The notes: generated by a model not told the origin, from the sequence alone. Counted from the stretch's first letter, positions 42,252-52,109 are shown. The stretch is 64,000 bases of DNA from Sphingobium sp. AP50 (GCF_900109095.1 NZ_FNYZ01000018.1:1-64000); one strand, 5' to 3'. Made by a program: numbers and translations.

Positions 42252-42740
42252 TCAGCCATTCCCCGCCGGAGAAATTGTCCTGCTGGCACAGGGGCCATAG
42301 CCTGCAAAAAACTGCTGCTCGAAAGCATCGACCTCCTCCGCCTCAGCAAATGCCTCGATTGTATAGCTTCCGCGTGCCAGATAATCGTTCGGCACCGGCA
42401 CCATCCTGGTATAGGCCAATGGCCAGCAGCACAGCACGAGCCACGGCCAGCCCGCCGCAGGTGGCGCATAACGCGCAAGGGTCAAGTCTCCCACAAGGAA
42501 GGCAGATGGGCGGCGATCCAGCAGAGAGGGCGCAATCAGAACCTGGCGATCCTCACACAGGAACGCCTCGAGCTCGGACGCCTCGGCCACCGTTTCGAGG
42601 ATCACGGGATAATAGCGATCAAGCGCCAATCCCTGTCCCGCAAAGCGCGATGGAATATCGACCAGAAGAATATCGGGAAGCGCCGGCAAGGACCGCCTGT
42701 AACAGACCCGCCGCGCAGCAATGTCGTCTATAAGCCGCAT
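42252..42740 (-). CDS. Plasmid protein of unknown function, 162 residues
   Basis: Soluble protein beginning MRLIDDIAARRVCYRRSLPA. Several strands (ILLVDIPSRFAGQGLALDRY, FLVGDLTLARYAPPA) suggest an alpha/beta fold. An upstream TTG would add 12 residues; the ATG at 42740 is preferred. Convergent with the preceding gene. No family recognised. Confidence 0.5.
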   Translation of the reverse strand: MRLIDDIAARRVCYRRSLPALPDILLVDIPSRFAGQGLALDRYYPVILETVAEASELEAFLCEDRQVLIAPSLLDRRPSAFLVGDLTLARYAPPAAGWPWLVLCCWPLAYTRMVPVPNDYLARGSYTIEAFAEAEEVDAFEQQFFAGYGPCASRTISPAGNG

Positions 42741-42991
42741 AAGGGTCAATTGAGAAAAACGACAGCTTCCGGTCAAGCAGAGTCCTCGCCAGATTGGCGA
42801 GAGACCATGAGACCGAGACCGTCAAAGCCGCATCACAGCGCCGAACGCGACATGCCTGCATCTCGAAGACCGGACATTTCACAATGTTCGTGCATGCCGC
42901 TCATCAGTCCTGTTGCGTCGTTGACGACCACCTGACTATATGAGGTGCAAGGACAATCCATCCTACCCGAGATGCCTGACTTTCGACACCT

Positions 42992-43450
42992 TCAATGATT
43001 TTCGAAATCGTTGAAGCGGGCTTTCAACGTCAGGGTCGCGTAAATCTCGAAGAGGCATTGCTCATTGGCGTCTGTCACCTCAACCCAGCGAAAAGCCATC
43101 GACTTGACCCGCTCCTTGGCCTTCTGGAACGCGTCGCTGAAATCCAGATCGTCCTGAAGGGCCAGCCTGGTGCGTCCGCCCTTCTCTTTCAAATTCCCCG
43201 TTTCATGGCGGCTGAGTTTGAAGGCGAAAGGCGCATCATTGTGCTTGCCCCGACAATGTTCGAGGTAGCGCTGGCGAAGGCGGTTGGTGCGACCGACATA
43301 TAGATAATCATCGCCCTCACTAAACAGATAGACCGCGCGGGCAGGCACAGAGGTCGCCAGGGCTAGCCCACCTGAATGAGCAAGGCAGGCCAGTAATTTC
43401 TCGAGGGAGGCCGGGAGGTTATCGACAAGTGCGGCAAAACTGGGATCCAT
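42992..43450 (-). CDS. GIY-YIG nuclease family protein
   Basis: A 152-residue protein. The GIY-YIG core is AVYLFSEGDDYLYVGRTNRL with RQRYLEHCR after it: the first strand replaces GIY with AVY, while YVGRT and the following Arg and His are conserved. A later Glu in ANEQCLFEIYATLTLK could be the metal ligand. Such proteins nick DNA in repair, mobile-element homing or restriction. It is a single-gene unit, divergent from the PD-(D/E)XK-like gene 143 bases away. Confidence 0.72.
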   Translation of the reverse strand: MDPSFAALVDNLPASLEKLLACLAHSGGLALATSVPARAVYLFSEGDDYLYVGRTNRLRQRYLEHCRGKHNDAPFAFKLSRHETGNLKEKGGRTRLALQDDLDFSDAFQKAKERVKSMAFRWVEVTDANEQCLFEIYATLTLKARFNDFENH

Positions 43451-43593
43451 GCGAGGCCACCTATTCGATCTTGTCAGAAAGGAAAATGACTCGGCCTATC
43501 ATTGATGATCGGAGCCTTTGCCCGGAAGGTCTCCGGGACGGGTCGCATATCCCCGCCTTGTGCCACCACCCTGCCACCGCGTAGGATCCCGCC

Positions 43594-45183
43594 ATGAATC
43601 GTCCTCTCAATTCCGACGAACTCGGTGCCAAAGGTGAGCAGAAATTCGGTGAGCTCTGCCTTGATGCGCGCCTCAAGCCCAATCAGTCCGATCGTGATCG
43701 CGTCGGCTGGGACTATGTCGTCACCTGGCCGCTTCTTGAAGCCGCTCCCCTCGATTGCCGTCCCGCCCCTCTTGCCTGTCATGTGCAGGTCAAGACTGTC
43801 TGGCAAGGCAATGGGAGCATTTCCCTCAACATCGGTACGTTCGAGCATATCGTAAAGGATGCACGTCCCGCCTTCATCGTCATCTTCGAGGTCGAAGACC
43901 AGAGTCTGGCCTTCGTCGGCGCCCGCATCATCCATATCGCGGATGATTTCCTGTCCGAAATCCTCAAGCGGCTGCGGCAGGCACAGGTCGACGGGAAAGC
44001 GCCGAACAAGATCAGCTTCACGGTCAAAACGACCAAATGGGGCATCGACCTTCCTGCCGTCACCGGCGCCGCTCTCAAAGCGGCCTTCGAAGAGGCGATG
44101 CCAGAGGGAATGGCCTCCTATGGCCGCGAGAAAAACCGGCAGCTCGCGCAGCTCGGCTTCGAGAAGGGGTTCATGACGCTCGAAACGAGCGTCCAGGCAT
44201 CCTCTGCCGATGAAATCATCGACGGTTTTCTTGGCCTGACGTCACTGCCGGTCATCGATGCGAAGCATTTTCTCACCCGGTTCGGCATTCCTGTCGAGGT
44301 GCCGGTTCCCTGGGACGATGGGCTCGAGACCGTTGACGCCAGTCTGACGATGAAGATGGGCCGGACCGAAGCCTGCACCGTGACGGTGACGCGCGCAGGT
44401 GATGGAGCCGTCACAACCTTCACCGGAGATCTCTATGTCGTTCCTGCGGCGATATCGGGGGAAGGCCGAATGATATTGGAAGCGCGGAGTAAGCTATTGA
44501 GAATCAGACTTGACCTCTCGCTTCGTTCAGGCAGCCATGGCAGCTCCGTCATATTTGCAGGCCTGCCGGACCTGGAGACCATATCTGCCCGCGCATCGGA
44601 TTGGGCGACCTATTATCGCATTGCCGGCTGGGCCGTTTCAGAGCCGCTCACGGTCCAGATCAAAGGTCGTCGCATCAATACGCCGCCGGCGATCACAGGG
44701 GAACTGTCCCCATGCCCCGACCATGAGGAAGCACACAAGGCGGACAATGCGGCAAAGAGCGCAGAAATAGTGGAATGGGCTATGCTCAAAGCGCAGGCAC
44801 CAGGCACGAAGCTTACGTCCCGACAATTATTTGATGCGGCGCCCGGGCTTGCTGTCCTGCGCGCCATGGAACAGTCTCCGCAGACTGTTTCTCCGTTAAG
44901 CTTCACCACGATCGGAGGTGAGAAGAGCAACCTGCAACCGGACTATGAGATGCTCTACCTCAACAGCGTGCCCGTGGGCGAACACGAGATCGCCTATGCC
45001 GCGCGTGTGCGCATGCGCACGTCCGAGGCGGGCGATGTCATCTCCTGGGTGTCGGACCATCCTCGGCTCGCGCATGTGCGCAAAATCAAGCCGAGAGAGA
45101 AGGCTCTCCGGAAATTCGCACGGGAAGCGCGCCGCATAACTGGCATCACGAGCTGGTTCGGACCGGGCGAGCTGGGAGACTGA
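43594..45183 (+). CDS. PD-(D/E)XK-like (DUF4365-type) nuclease protein of unknown role
   Basis: A 529-residue protein. The first ~170 residues look like a restriction-nuclease fold: GAKGEQKFGELCLDARL (Glu), RVGWDYVVTW (Asp) and CHVQVKTVWQG (Gln-x-Lys), the DUF4365-like order. The remaining ~350 residues form mixed strands and helices with no motif I know (for example TCTVTV-type strands near 270 and PDYEMLYLNSVPVGEHEIAY near 450). AGGA precedes the ATG at 43594. It sits 0.9 kb before the hydrolase/SMC cassette on the same strand, so a defence role is plausible but not shown. Confidence 0.6.
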   Translation: MNRPLNSDELGAKGEQKFGELCLDARLKPNQSDRDRVGWDYVVTWPLLEAAPLDCRPAPLACHVQVKTVWQGNGSISLNIGTFEHIVKDARPAFIVIFEVEDQSLAFVGARIIHIADDFLSEILKRLRQAQVDGKAPNKISFTVKTTKWGIDLPAVTGAALKAAFEEAMPEGMASYGREKNRQLAQLGFEKGFMTLETSVQASSADEIIDGFLGLTSLPVIDAKHFLTRFGIPVEVPVPWDDGLETVDASLTMKMGRTEACTVTVTRAGDGAVTTFTGDLYVVPAAISGEGRMILEARSKLLRIRLDLSLRSGSHGSSVIFAGLPDLETISARASDWATYYRIAGWAVSEPLTVQIKGRRINTPPAITGELSPCPDHEEAHKADNAAKSAEIVEWAMLKAQAPGTKLTSRQLFDAAPGLAVLRAMEQSPQTVSPLSFTTIGGEKSNLQPDYEMLYLNSVPVGEHEIAYAARVRMRTSEAGDVISWVSDHPRLAHVRKIKPREKALRKFAREARRITGITSWFGPGELGD

Positions 45184-45417
45184 AGTCGCACGACCCGCGC
45201 CGACTATTTCCCACTGAACAATGGGACAGCGACGGCAAGCGCCGCCTGCAATCGCGCTTTCTGGCAGCACATTCATCGATCAGGCGCACAGCCATCCGAT
45301 TGAAGGCCGCTGTGCCCGCCAAGTTGCGTTGACGCCATATTGACGCAAAGCCAGCAGGCTATGCCCTATCCGGACACGAACACAAATGCGATCCATGATG
45401 ACGAAAAGACCCTGCCT

Positions 45418-45792
45418 TCAGCCGCCATAAAAGGGTTCGCACGCCACTCCGTCGTCGTCACCATCCATCTCGGCCCGATAGCCAGGCTCGCCTTTATAGA
45501 TAGGCGCGCTCCCCGCCGCGCGTGCACTATCGCATCCCGCCCAATAGTCACCGGCCTGCGGCGCCCGCGCACGCGCAAGGCCAAGCCGAATCCCGACAGA
45601 ATGAACCAGCCCCGCGATCCGGGCCCGACCCTCGGCGGTTACAACAACGCTCGTTACCCCGCCCAGAAGACCGACGGCCCCCGCGATCAAACCCAGGCGC
45701 ACCATGCGCGCCCTCTCTCGCGCCCGCTGCTTCTTCATAAACCGCGGGGATGGCTTGATCGGGACGGCCCGGAAAGGCTTGCGAACGGTCAT
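45418..45792 (-). CDS. Membrane-anchored Excalibur-domain protein
   Basis: A 124-residue protein. A basic N-terminus precedes one membrane helix (MVRLGLIAGAVGLLGGVTSV). The C-terminus is an Excalibur calcium-binding motif: AGCDSARAAGSAPIYKGEPG, then MDGDDDGVACEPFYGG with the DxDxDGxxCE signature and paired Cys. Found in extracytoplasmic proteins, sometimes fused to nucleases. Not linked by strand to its neighbours. Confidence 0.75.
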   Translation of the reverse strand: MTVRKPFRAVPIKPSPRFMKKQRARERARMVRLGLIAGAVGLLGGVTSVVVTAEGRARIAGLVHSVGIRLGLARARAPQAGDYWAGCDSARAAGSAPIYKGEPGYRAEMDGDDDGVACEPFYGG

Positions 45793-46054
45793 CGAGCCGC
45801 CCTAAACGCAAATCGCTACGAAATATGAAATATGGGGACACAGGCTCAAGTAGCGCGAAGTAGAGAGCCATAAGAAGGGCCCGGTCCAGGAGCATACAGA
45901 AGCAAGATTTTTCAGTCGCTTCGAGACGCTGATCCGCTATGGTCGCCGCAATGCGTAGGGGGAAAAAAATAGTGGGGCAGATAGGGAGTAGAGACGTGCG
46001 CAAGCGTCTGAACGCCAGAGGCTCTTGCCTCTCTGTCCGCGCGAAAAATGGGGG

Positions 46055-47902
46055 ATGCCGTTGAGCGCACCAAATGTGACATATGGGGATCGCGCGACAA
46101 CGATAGCCATCGACATGTCACTGCTCCATCAGGGCAAGCTCGATATCTGCCTTGTGCAGACTGCGCTTGATACCGCGCCGATAGCAGGAGATCAGTCGCG
46201 CGCGTCGTCTATCCCGCCTCTTCGTCATCTCCTCGTCGGCGGCGACGGGCATAACAGACCTGCGCTCACCGAAATGCTGCCGGGAGGCCATATGGTGCTG
46301 ATGGTGGCACCGGAATTTGCATTCGGGTCTGCTGACTGGGACGCCCTGGATGCGCTGGTGCGCGGCGCTGGTCGCCCGGTCATTCTGTTTACAGGCTTTG
46401 GCGCTACGCCAGGGCAGGCGCTGTTCGACTGGTCTGCGCTCCCCCATGAGGAGGGGCAGACCCATCGGCATCTGGGCTGGGATGACGCGGCGAAGGGAAT
46501 GAGCGGTGTCAGGCTGGTCAATGCGGGCTGGTGCTGGATTCACCAACCCGGCGAGCGGACCGACTGCTTCGTCCTCCTGAAAACCCATGCCGAGCAAAAT
46601 GCAGAGGCCGTGGCGCTTTCGACCATACAATATGGGTCGACGGTAACGCATCTGCTTTTCAACGATGTCGATATTTTTCCGTTGATCTGCGCCGATCTCA
46701 TCCCCTTGGCTGCTCAGCATCAGGATTGCGCGCAGGCGAAGGTGCGAGAGATAGTTCAGGCCAGCGCCCCAGATCGACCGGCCCTCGTCGTCGGCGCCCT
46801 GCTTCAAAAAGGCTATAATGCCAACTGGGTCGCTGCGATCCGATCGCTTCTGACAGATGTGATGGCAAACCGGCGCGGCCTGGTTGCCCTGTGCAATATT
46901 GCCTATGACAAGCCCCATCATGATGAGCAGCAGGATCAGTGGCGCAGCCTGACAGGCGTTTACGGCGCATTCGATTCCCTGCCAAAGGGGCAACATCAAC
47001 TGCCGGTGGCAAGAGCGCTGACATCGGACATGCTCGCAGGAGCGGTGCTGCGGCAGACCTGTCCCATGGTTGTTTCAGGCGAGATATATTGGGGACCATA
47101 TGTACCCAATGGCGTGAAATTCCTCTGGCACGGCGACATGGCCTGCCCGATCAAGGCCCATGGACTGGATGCGCCAATAACGCCGCCCGCCACGCAGCAT
47201 GGGTGCGAACTGGTGCGTTTCATGCGCAGGCATCCGGCTCGCGATGATTGGTCTCCCAGGGTCAGGCAGGGGGTGGCGGCGATCGCGGACCATGTTTCGA
47301 CCCATGGTCAGCCCCGACCCGAGCGCATCCTCAGTCTGCTTCTGACCGGCGTATGCGCGGAAGCTGTGGACGCAGATTTGCTGCACACGGAAGACACAAG
47401 AATGGCCGCGAAACTCGCACTCAATGCGCTTGCGACCATGTCCACCTTCGATGGCGTGTCCTGGAACGCAATGGAAACGGATTTTGGGCAATTGCATCTG
47501 GAAGAGACTGCCCGCAGCGTGCTGATCTGGCATGACCCGTCGAGAAGCGTTGGACAGATGCAACGCGAGCTGGGCGCCTGGATGAACGACACCGCCCCAC
47601 ATCCAGACCTGCTTGTCATCGGAAAGTCGCCGCTGGGCGAACTGCCGGACGGACCCATCAGGCCCGAGCGGCGCGATGACATCACGACCGCCCCCCCAAC
47701 GCATGTTGCCGTCGGCGCCACGGGTGCCCTGGCCCTCATGAGGGATGATATTGGCAGTCCTAAATTACGGCGTCGGGCAGCATCCGTCAGCCTGCAGCGC
47801 CTAGCTGCTATCTACGGCGATTACGAACAGAATAATGAGGACGAAAAGATCCAGTCGTTCCTCGCGTATCTCACCGACTGCCTGAAGGACGAAGCTGCAT
47901 GA
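46055..47902 (+). CDS. Nitrilase-like (C-N hydrolase fold) protein, predicted effector of an SMC-type defence cassette
   Basis: A 615-residue protein. The N-terminal ~270 residues show the Glu-Lys-Cys triad order of the carbon-nitrogen hydrolase superfamily: Glu87 in VLMVAPEFAFG, Lys176 in CFVLLKTHAE, Cys212 in VDIFPLICADLIPL. The C-terminal ~340 residues are unrecognised and mostly helical. The frame extends to a TTG at 46025; the ATG at 46055 is preferred. Its stop overlaps the next start (ATGA at 47899-47902) and that gene overlaps the SMC gene in the same way. In Lamassu systems the first gene is a variable effector followed by a small protein and an SMC ATPase, and amidase-type effectors are known. 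Substrate unknown. Confidence 0.7.
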   Translation: MPLSAPNVTYGDRATTIAIDMSLLHQGKLDICLVQTALDTAPIAGDQSRASSIPPLRHLLVGGDGHNRPALTEMLPGGHMVLMVAPEFAFGSADWDALDALVRGAGRPVILFTGFGATPGQALFDWSALPHEEGQTHRHLGWDDAAKGMSGVRLVNAGWCWIHQPGERTDCFVLLKTHAEQNAEAVALSTIQYGSTVTHLLFNDVDIFPLICADLIPLAAQHQDCAQAKVREIVQASAPDRPALVVGALLQKGYNANWVAAIRSLLTDVMANRRGLVALCNIAYDKPHHDEQQDQWRSLTGVYGAFDSLPKGQHQLPVARALTSDMLAGAVLRQTCPMVVSGEIYWGPYVPNGVKFLWHGDMACPIKAHGLDAPITPPATQHGCELVRFMRRHPARDDWSPRVRQGVAAIADHVSTHGQPRPERILSLLLTGVCAEAVDADLLHTEDTRMAAKLALNALATMSTFDGVSWNAMETDFGQLHLEETARSVLIWHDPSRSVGQMQRELGAWMNDTAPHPDLLVIGKSPLGELPDGPIRPERRDDITTAPPTHVAVGATGALALMRDDIGSPKLRRRAASVSLQRLAAIYGDYEQNNEDEKIQSFLAYLTDCLKDEAA

Positions 47903-48480
47903 CGCACCCGGCTACCAACGGATCGGCCAGTGATGCCCTGGCACCGCTGTGCGCACGCGTAGCGCTGGAACCTGCTCCGTTGCCGACGGGGGATCCGGTC
48001 GCTTTTCCAGAGGGCGCCGGCCTATGGCAGAGCAGCTACGCCAGGTTGCTGCTTTGGCCCGTTACGTCGCTAGAAACCAGTATGTTCCGCAAAGAGGCGA
48101 TCATTGCCGAGGGCGTTCTTGACAGACTTCTTGAAGCGGAAAGCCATAAGGAGCGCAGACCCACTGTCGATGGGTATCTTGTGCTGGCCCTGCCTCAGGC
48201 TCCGAGCGAGGATGACCGCGAACTGGTGACCGCTCTGGAGCTGTCTCCGCGAATTTGTCGCAAGCACTGCATTTGGCCTGCCGTCATTAAGGATGATGCC
48301 AACCAGAATTCAGGTTGGCATCGAATAGCAGATGTGACGGTCGTTGGTCTGCCTGATGGAAAGACCGCTGCGGAAGGCGCATTCTGGCCGACCCTTGATG
48401 AGGAATCCACAGCGTTTTGGAAGGAGATTAATCCGGTTGACCAGAATCCTGTACCAACCGAGGCGGGAGGCGCTGCATGA
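47899..48480 (+). CDS. Small middle protein of the hydrolase/SMC cassette (LmuC-like by position)
   Basis: A 193-residue soluble protein with no motif I recognise. It contains LWQSSYARLLLWPVTSLETS, TVDGYLVLALPQAPSEDDRE and a conserved-looking LSPRICRKHCIWP. Four-base overlaps with both neighbours (47899-47902 and 48477-48480) show it is made in fixed proportion with them. Size and place correspond to the accessory subunit (LmuC/DdmB) of Lamassu-type systems, but I cannot confirm homology from sequence alone. Confidence 0.6.
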   Translation: MTHPATNGSASDALAPLCARVALEPAPLPTGDPVAFPEGAGLWQSSYARLLLWPVTSLETSMFRKEAIIAEGVLDRLLEAESHKERRPTVDGYLVLALPQAPSEDDRELVTALELSPRICRKHCIWPAVIKDDANQNSGWHRIADVTVVGLPDGKTAAEGAFWPTLDEESTAFWKEINPVDQNPVPTEAGGAA

Positions 48481-51338
48481 CCCAGGCAATTCGTATCTCC
48501 AAAATGATGGTCAAAGCGGTTAGAGGCATAACCGATCCGATCACATTCGACTTCTCTGCGCCCATTACCGTCGTCTACGCACCTAACGGAACAGGCAAGA
48601 CGACCATGTGCGAGGCAGCCGAATGGCTGCTCACAGGCGTGGTCCACAGGCTTCGCGATGGCAAGGGCTTCGATACAGAGCTGCTGCGGTCACGCTTCTG
48701 CGAGGATATCGATCCGTCGGTAGAAGCGGCTATGTATCTGGGCGATGCCCCGCTTCATCTGGAACGAAAGGCTGACTTGAACGGGCAATCGGCTAAATTC
48801 GGCGAAAAACATGATGAACCAAAGGCAATCCGGCCAGGCGAACTGCTTGCGAAGATCGCGCCGGTCGCTGCGGCGCAAGAGAGCCACCCGGTCCGCGCCA
48901 TAAATTTGCGCCAGCAATGGCTGAGGGGCACGCGGTTCCTATCCTCCGACAAGCTCTCGGCGCTCGTTGATTCCGACGACGACACAGTCGATGTCCGCAA
49001 ACAGGTCTTTGCCGACCTGCTTGGCATTCGTCATTTGCTGGACGCCGAGACCAGGTGCAACAAATTCATCGCCGACCATGCCGCCCAGCTGCGGACGTTA
49101 GGCGCTGAAATTGACCGCCGGACCGATCAGATCGAGAGACTTCAGGCAGAAATGGAGGCGAGAAAAGCGCAAGGTCCGCATTTTTCACTCGATGCAATCA
49201 TGGCGCACATTCTGCAACATCTAGGCCCGGCTTATGACGGCATCGCTTATGCCGATCCGGGACATGCGATCCCGGCCCTGACGGCGCATCTCGAAGAGCG
49301 AAAGAGCCAGCTCCTGCGCAAGGGCCAGACACTGCGCGCGCTCGAGGCCCGATGGGATGCGGCCCAGCATGATAAGGTTTTGATCAGCGAACTCACCGGA
49401 CGGGAGCGCGCTCTTAGCGATCAGACCATAGCGCTCGCCGAAAAGGTGGCCAGGCTCGAAGAGGCGTATACGACCTCTACAACAAGGCGTCGGGCCCTTG
49501 GAAAGACCTTGCGTGTGCTTGCAGGTACGCGCGACGATCTCATCTTACTGGCCAACAGCATCACACAGGATTTACCGTCCCTCCCGACGGCGCGCGCAAA
49601 AAATCTCAGCTTCGTGCAGCTATTGGACGCAGTGCCGGAATGCGCGTGGTCAGAGGAAACCATAAATGGGCGTCACGCGCGTCTCGCCGAGGCGAGGGAG
49701 GCACGTACAGCCTATCTCCGGAGCATCCGCCACCGCACGACCCTGGAAGCAGAGTTGTCGATCATCGAGGCTGGCCTCGCGACCGAAAGCGAGAGTCTGG
49801 AACTGAAGGCCAAAGCCGATCAGCTTGCCCGGATAGCGGACCAGGCAAGCGATCGCCTAAAGGCGACCCAGGGGCCTGTCGCGCAGCTCCAGGCTACCGC
49901 ACGCCAGCTTCTGCTCCAGGAACACCCGCTGGAAACGGACGAATGCCCTTTATGCAGACATGAGTGGGGCAGCGTCATGCAGTTGCGCGCAGCCATTGAG
50001 GATGCGCTCGGTTCAGCGCCCGCTCTGGTGAAGGCCGCCCAGGCAGAGGCTGTCGCAACATCGCAAGCCGCAGATGATGCCAGAGCCCGCGTTGCGTCAG
50101 CCGACAAGCGGGCAGATCGTGCGCAAAGCGTCAAAGCCCACATAGCCGATCTGGGCCTGGTCGCCGACAGGTTCGTCCGCGTGATGAACGATCTTGGTCT
50201 CAGCCCGCATGTCGACCAGGCGATTGAGGACGAAGATCAACGCCTGGCGGTCGCAGCCAGACTTGCCAAGCTCACCGATGGCTTTGAGGCTGCACAGATT
50301 TTTCAGCCCCAGACAGATGACCTGAAAGCCGTACTGGATTTTCCGGCATCTGAACTCACGACGCGTGTCGAAGCCAGGATCTGGGAAGCAACCCAGGAAG
50401 CCCGCATCCAACTCGAATCCGTAGTTCTGGAGATAAGCAGGATCGAAAACGATCGAAGCGAAGCGCGCGCATATTATGCAGGTCAGATGGAGCGACTGAA
50501 AGAAGCACAAACATTGCTCGTAAGCGCCCGAGAAAATGTCGCCGAATTCGATATGCTATGGACGGATATCTTGCCCGAAGCGGAACCCACGCTCAACATC
50601 CTGAGCGAAGCGCTCAAGGGGATGAGCCACGAACGGTTGGAGCTCAACGAAGTCGAGGGGCAACTTTCTGCGGCAAACGCTGTTTGGGATATCGAAAAGC
50701 AGCACGTTCAACTCTCGGCGCTGAGTGAGGGTCTCAATCCGATCCGGAAGGAGCATGAAACGCTCGATCGCCAGATCAAGGCGGCACGCCGTGCAGCGGC
50801 AACCTTCAGCACCAGCTATCAGGAGGTAAGTTCCCAGCAATTCAGGGAACTGGAACAGGTCGTCAATCCGCTGTTTGCCCGCATGCATGCAAATCATGTC
50901 TTCGACAATGTCACACTGGGTAGCGCGGCCCAACCGATGCACTGGAGCGCCAGTGCCCAGGGCAAGGGCTTTGAGCCAGGCACGGATTTCAGCCAGGGAC
51001 AGCGACAGGATTTCGCCCTCGCGCTCTTCCTTGCTCGCGCCCGCGGGATTGGAGGCACCTTCTTTCTCGATGAGCCCATGACGCATCTGGATGATCTCAA
51101 CAGGGTGGGGCTGCTGGACATTTTCCGGGCAACCGTGATGGAAAGCAGCAACCGGCTCAATATAGTCCTCACCACGGCAAGCCGGTCGCTGGCTCGGCAC
51201 CTGATCGAGAAATTTGCGGCCATAAAAGAGGTGCCGACGCCAGAAGGGGTCTCGCCACCCCTGAGAGTTATTGAACTTGGAGGCAATGGCAGATCCGGGG
51301 TGACGATGACGCAGGTCTATCCAGCCCAAGCAGCGTGA
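48477..51338 (+). CDS. Rad50/SMC-like ATPase with zinc hook, defence sensor candidate (LmuB-like)
   Basis: A 953-residue ATPase. The N-terminal head has Walker A APNGTGKTT (35-43). Long coiled coils occupy roughly 195-480 and 500-800, meeting at a zinc-hook CPLC (490-493). The C-terminal head has the ABC signature DFSQGQRQDFALALFLARA near 835 and Walker B GTFFLDEPMTHLDD near 860, with TTASRSLARHL in place of the H-loop. Such proteins clamp on DNA ends or foreign DNA and in Lamassu systems activate the effector. It is the last gene of the overlapping trio; no clear terminator follows. Confidence 0.85.
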   Translation: MTQAIRISKMMVKAVRGITDPITFDFSAPITVVYAPNGTGKTTMCEAAEWLLTGVVHRLRDGKGFDTELLRSRFCEDIDPSVEAAMYLGDAPLHLERKADLNGQSAKFGEKHDEPKAIRPGELLAKIAPVAAAQESHPVRAINLRQQWLRGTRFLSSDKLSALVDSDDDTVDVRKQVFADLLGIRHLLDAETRCNKFIADHAAQLRTLGAEIDRRTDQIERLQAEMEARKAQGPHFSLDAIMAHILQHLGPAYDGIAYADPGHAIPALTAHLEERKSQLLRKGQTLRALEARWDAAQHDKVLISELTGRERALSDQTIALAEKVARLEEAYTTSTTRRRALGKTLRVLAGTRDDLILLANSITQDLPSLPTARAKNLSFVQLLDAVPECAWSEETINGRHARLAEAREARTAYLRSIRHRTTLEAELSIIEAGLATESESLELKAKADQLARIADQASDRLKATQGPVAQLQATARQLLLQEHPLETDECPLCRHEWGSVMQLRAAIEDALGSAPALVKAAQAEAVATSQAADDARARVASADKRADRAQSVKAHIADLGLVADRFVRVMNDLGLSPHVDQAIEDEDQRLAVAARLAKLTDGFEAAQIFQPQTDDLKAVLDFPASELTTRVEARIWEATQEARIQLESVVLEISRIENDRSEARAYYAGQMERLKEAQTLLVSARENVAEFDMLWTDILPEAEPTLNILSEALKGMSHERLELNEVEGQLSAANAVWDIEKQHVQLSALSEGLNPIRKEHETLDRQIKAARRAAATFSTSYQEVSSQQFRELEQVVNPLFARMHANHVFDNVTLGSAAQPMHWSASAQGKGFEPGTDFSQGQRQDFALALFLARARGIGGTFFLDEPMTHLDDLNRVGLLDIFRATVMESSNRLNIVLTTASRSLARHLIEKFAAIKEVPTPEGVSPPLRVIELGGNGRSGVTMTQVYPAQAA

Positions 51339-51621
51339 GCGGGGTTCAGCGTCAAAGGCGCCTCACTATACGAGCGGCACAATATCTGGATAGATTACCG
51401 ATATGATATTGGTGGGTAGATTTGAGGAGACGAAGAGGCTTGCCTAAAGGGCAGTCACAGACGGCGCGATCGCATAGAAGCACGGCCAGGGCGAACGCCC
51501 CCAGCCTTACCGAACAAAATTTGAGGGATCATAGTTGCGCTTGAGGTTAGCCCAAACTCGCAGGGGTGAGTTGAGATCATTTGCCTTTATATGCGCGATA
51601 CCAATCATAAAAGGATCGCAG

Positions 51622-52095
51622 ATGGAAACGACCAATATCGATGACGCAGGCGAATTGCTTGTAACATTGACAGCAGATATCGTTGCAGCTCATGTTTCCA
51701 ACAACAGCGTGGCGGTAGGTGATGTCGCCACTCTGATCGCTAACATTCATAGCGCTCTTACCGGACTTTCCAAGCCCGCTCAGCCTCATGTGGAAAAGCC
51801 GGAACCCGCTGTCTCAATTCGTGCGTCGATAAAGCCCGATTTCATCGTCTGCCTAGAAGATGGCAAGAAACTTAAGATGCTCAAGCGGCACCTTATGACG
51901 CATTATCAGATGACTCCTGACGATTACCGCGCCAAATGGGGCCTGCCCGCTGATTATCCAATGGTTGCCCCGAACTACGCGCAGCAGCGCAAGGAACTGG
52001 CCCATAAAATCGGCCTGGGTCGCAAGCCCGTACAGAATGGCAAGGCTGCCGCGCCAAAGGCAACGAAAAAGACTGCCAAAGCGCCTGCCGACTAA
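51622..52095 (+). CDS. mucR: MucR/Ros-family regulator
   Basis: A 157-residue zinc-finger regulator. An N-terminal helical oligomerisation part (LLVTLTADIVAAHVSNNSVA) precedes the DNA-binding domain IVCLEDGKKLKMLKRHLMTHY, then YRAKWGLPADYPMVAPNYAQ and KIGLGRK, the MucR hallmark. As in many MucR proteins the finger has Cys and the two His; the first Cys position is replaced. A Lys/Ala-rich tail ends the protein. AAGGA lies 8 bases before the ATG at 51622. MucR proteins bind AT-rich DNA and act as H-NS-like silencers, and an AT-rich spacer begins 350 bases downstream. Confidence 0.9.
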   Translation: METTNIDDAGELLVTLTADIVAAHVSNNSVAVGDVATLIANIHSALTGLSKPAQPHVEKPEPAVSIRASIKPDFIVCLEDGKKLKMLKRHLMTHYQMTPDDYRAKWGLPADYPMVAPNYAQQRKELAHKIGLGRKPVQNGKAAAPKATKKTAKAPAD

Positions 52096-52109
52096 CAAGC
52101 AAACTGGCC

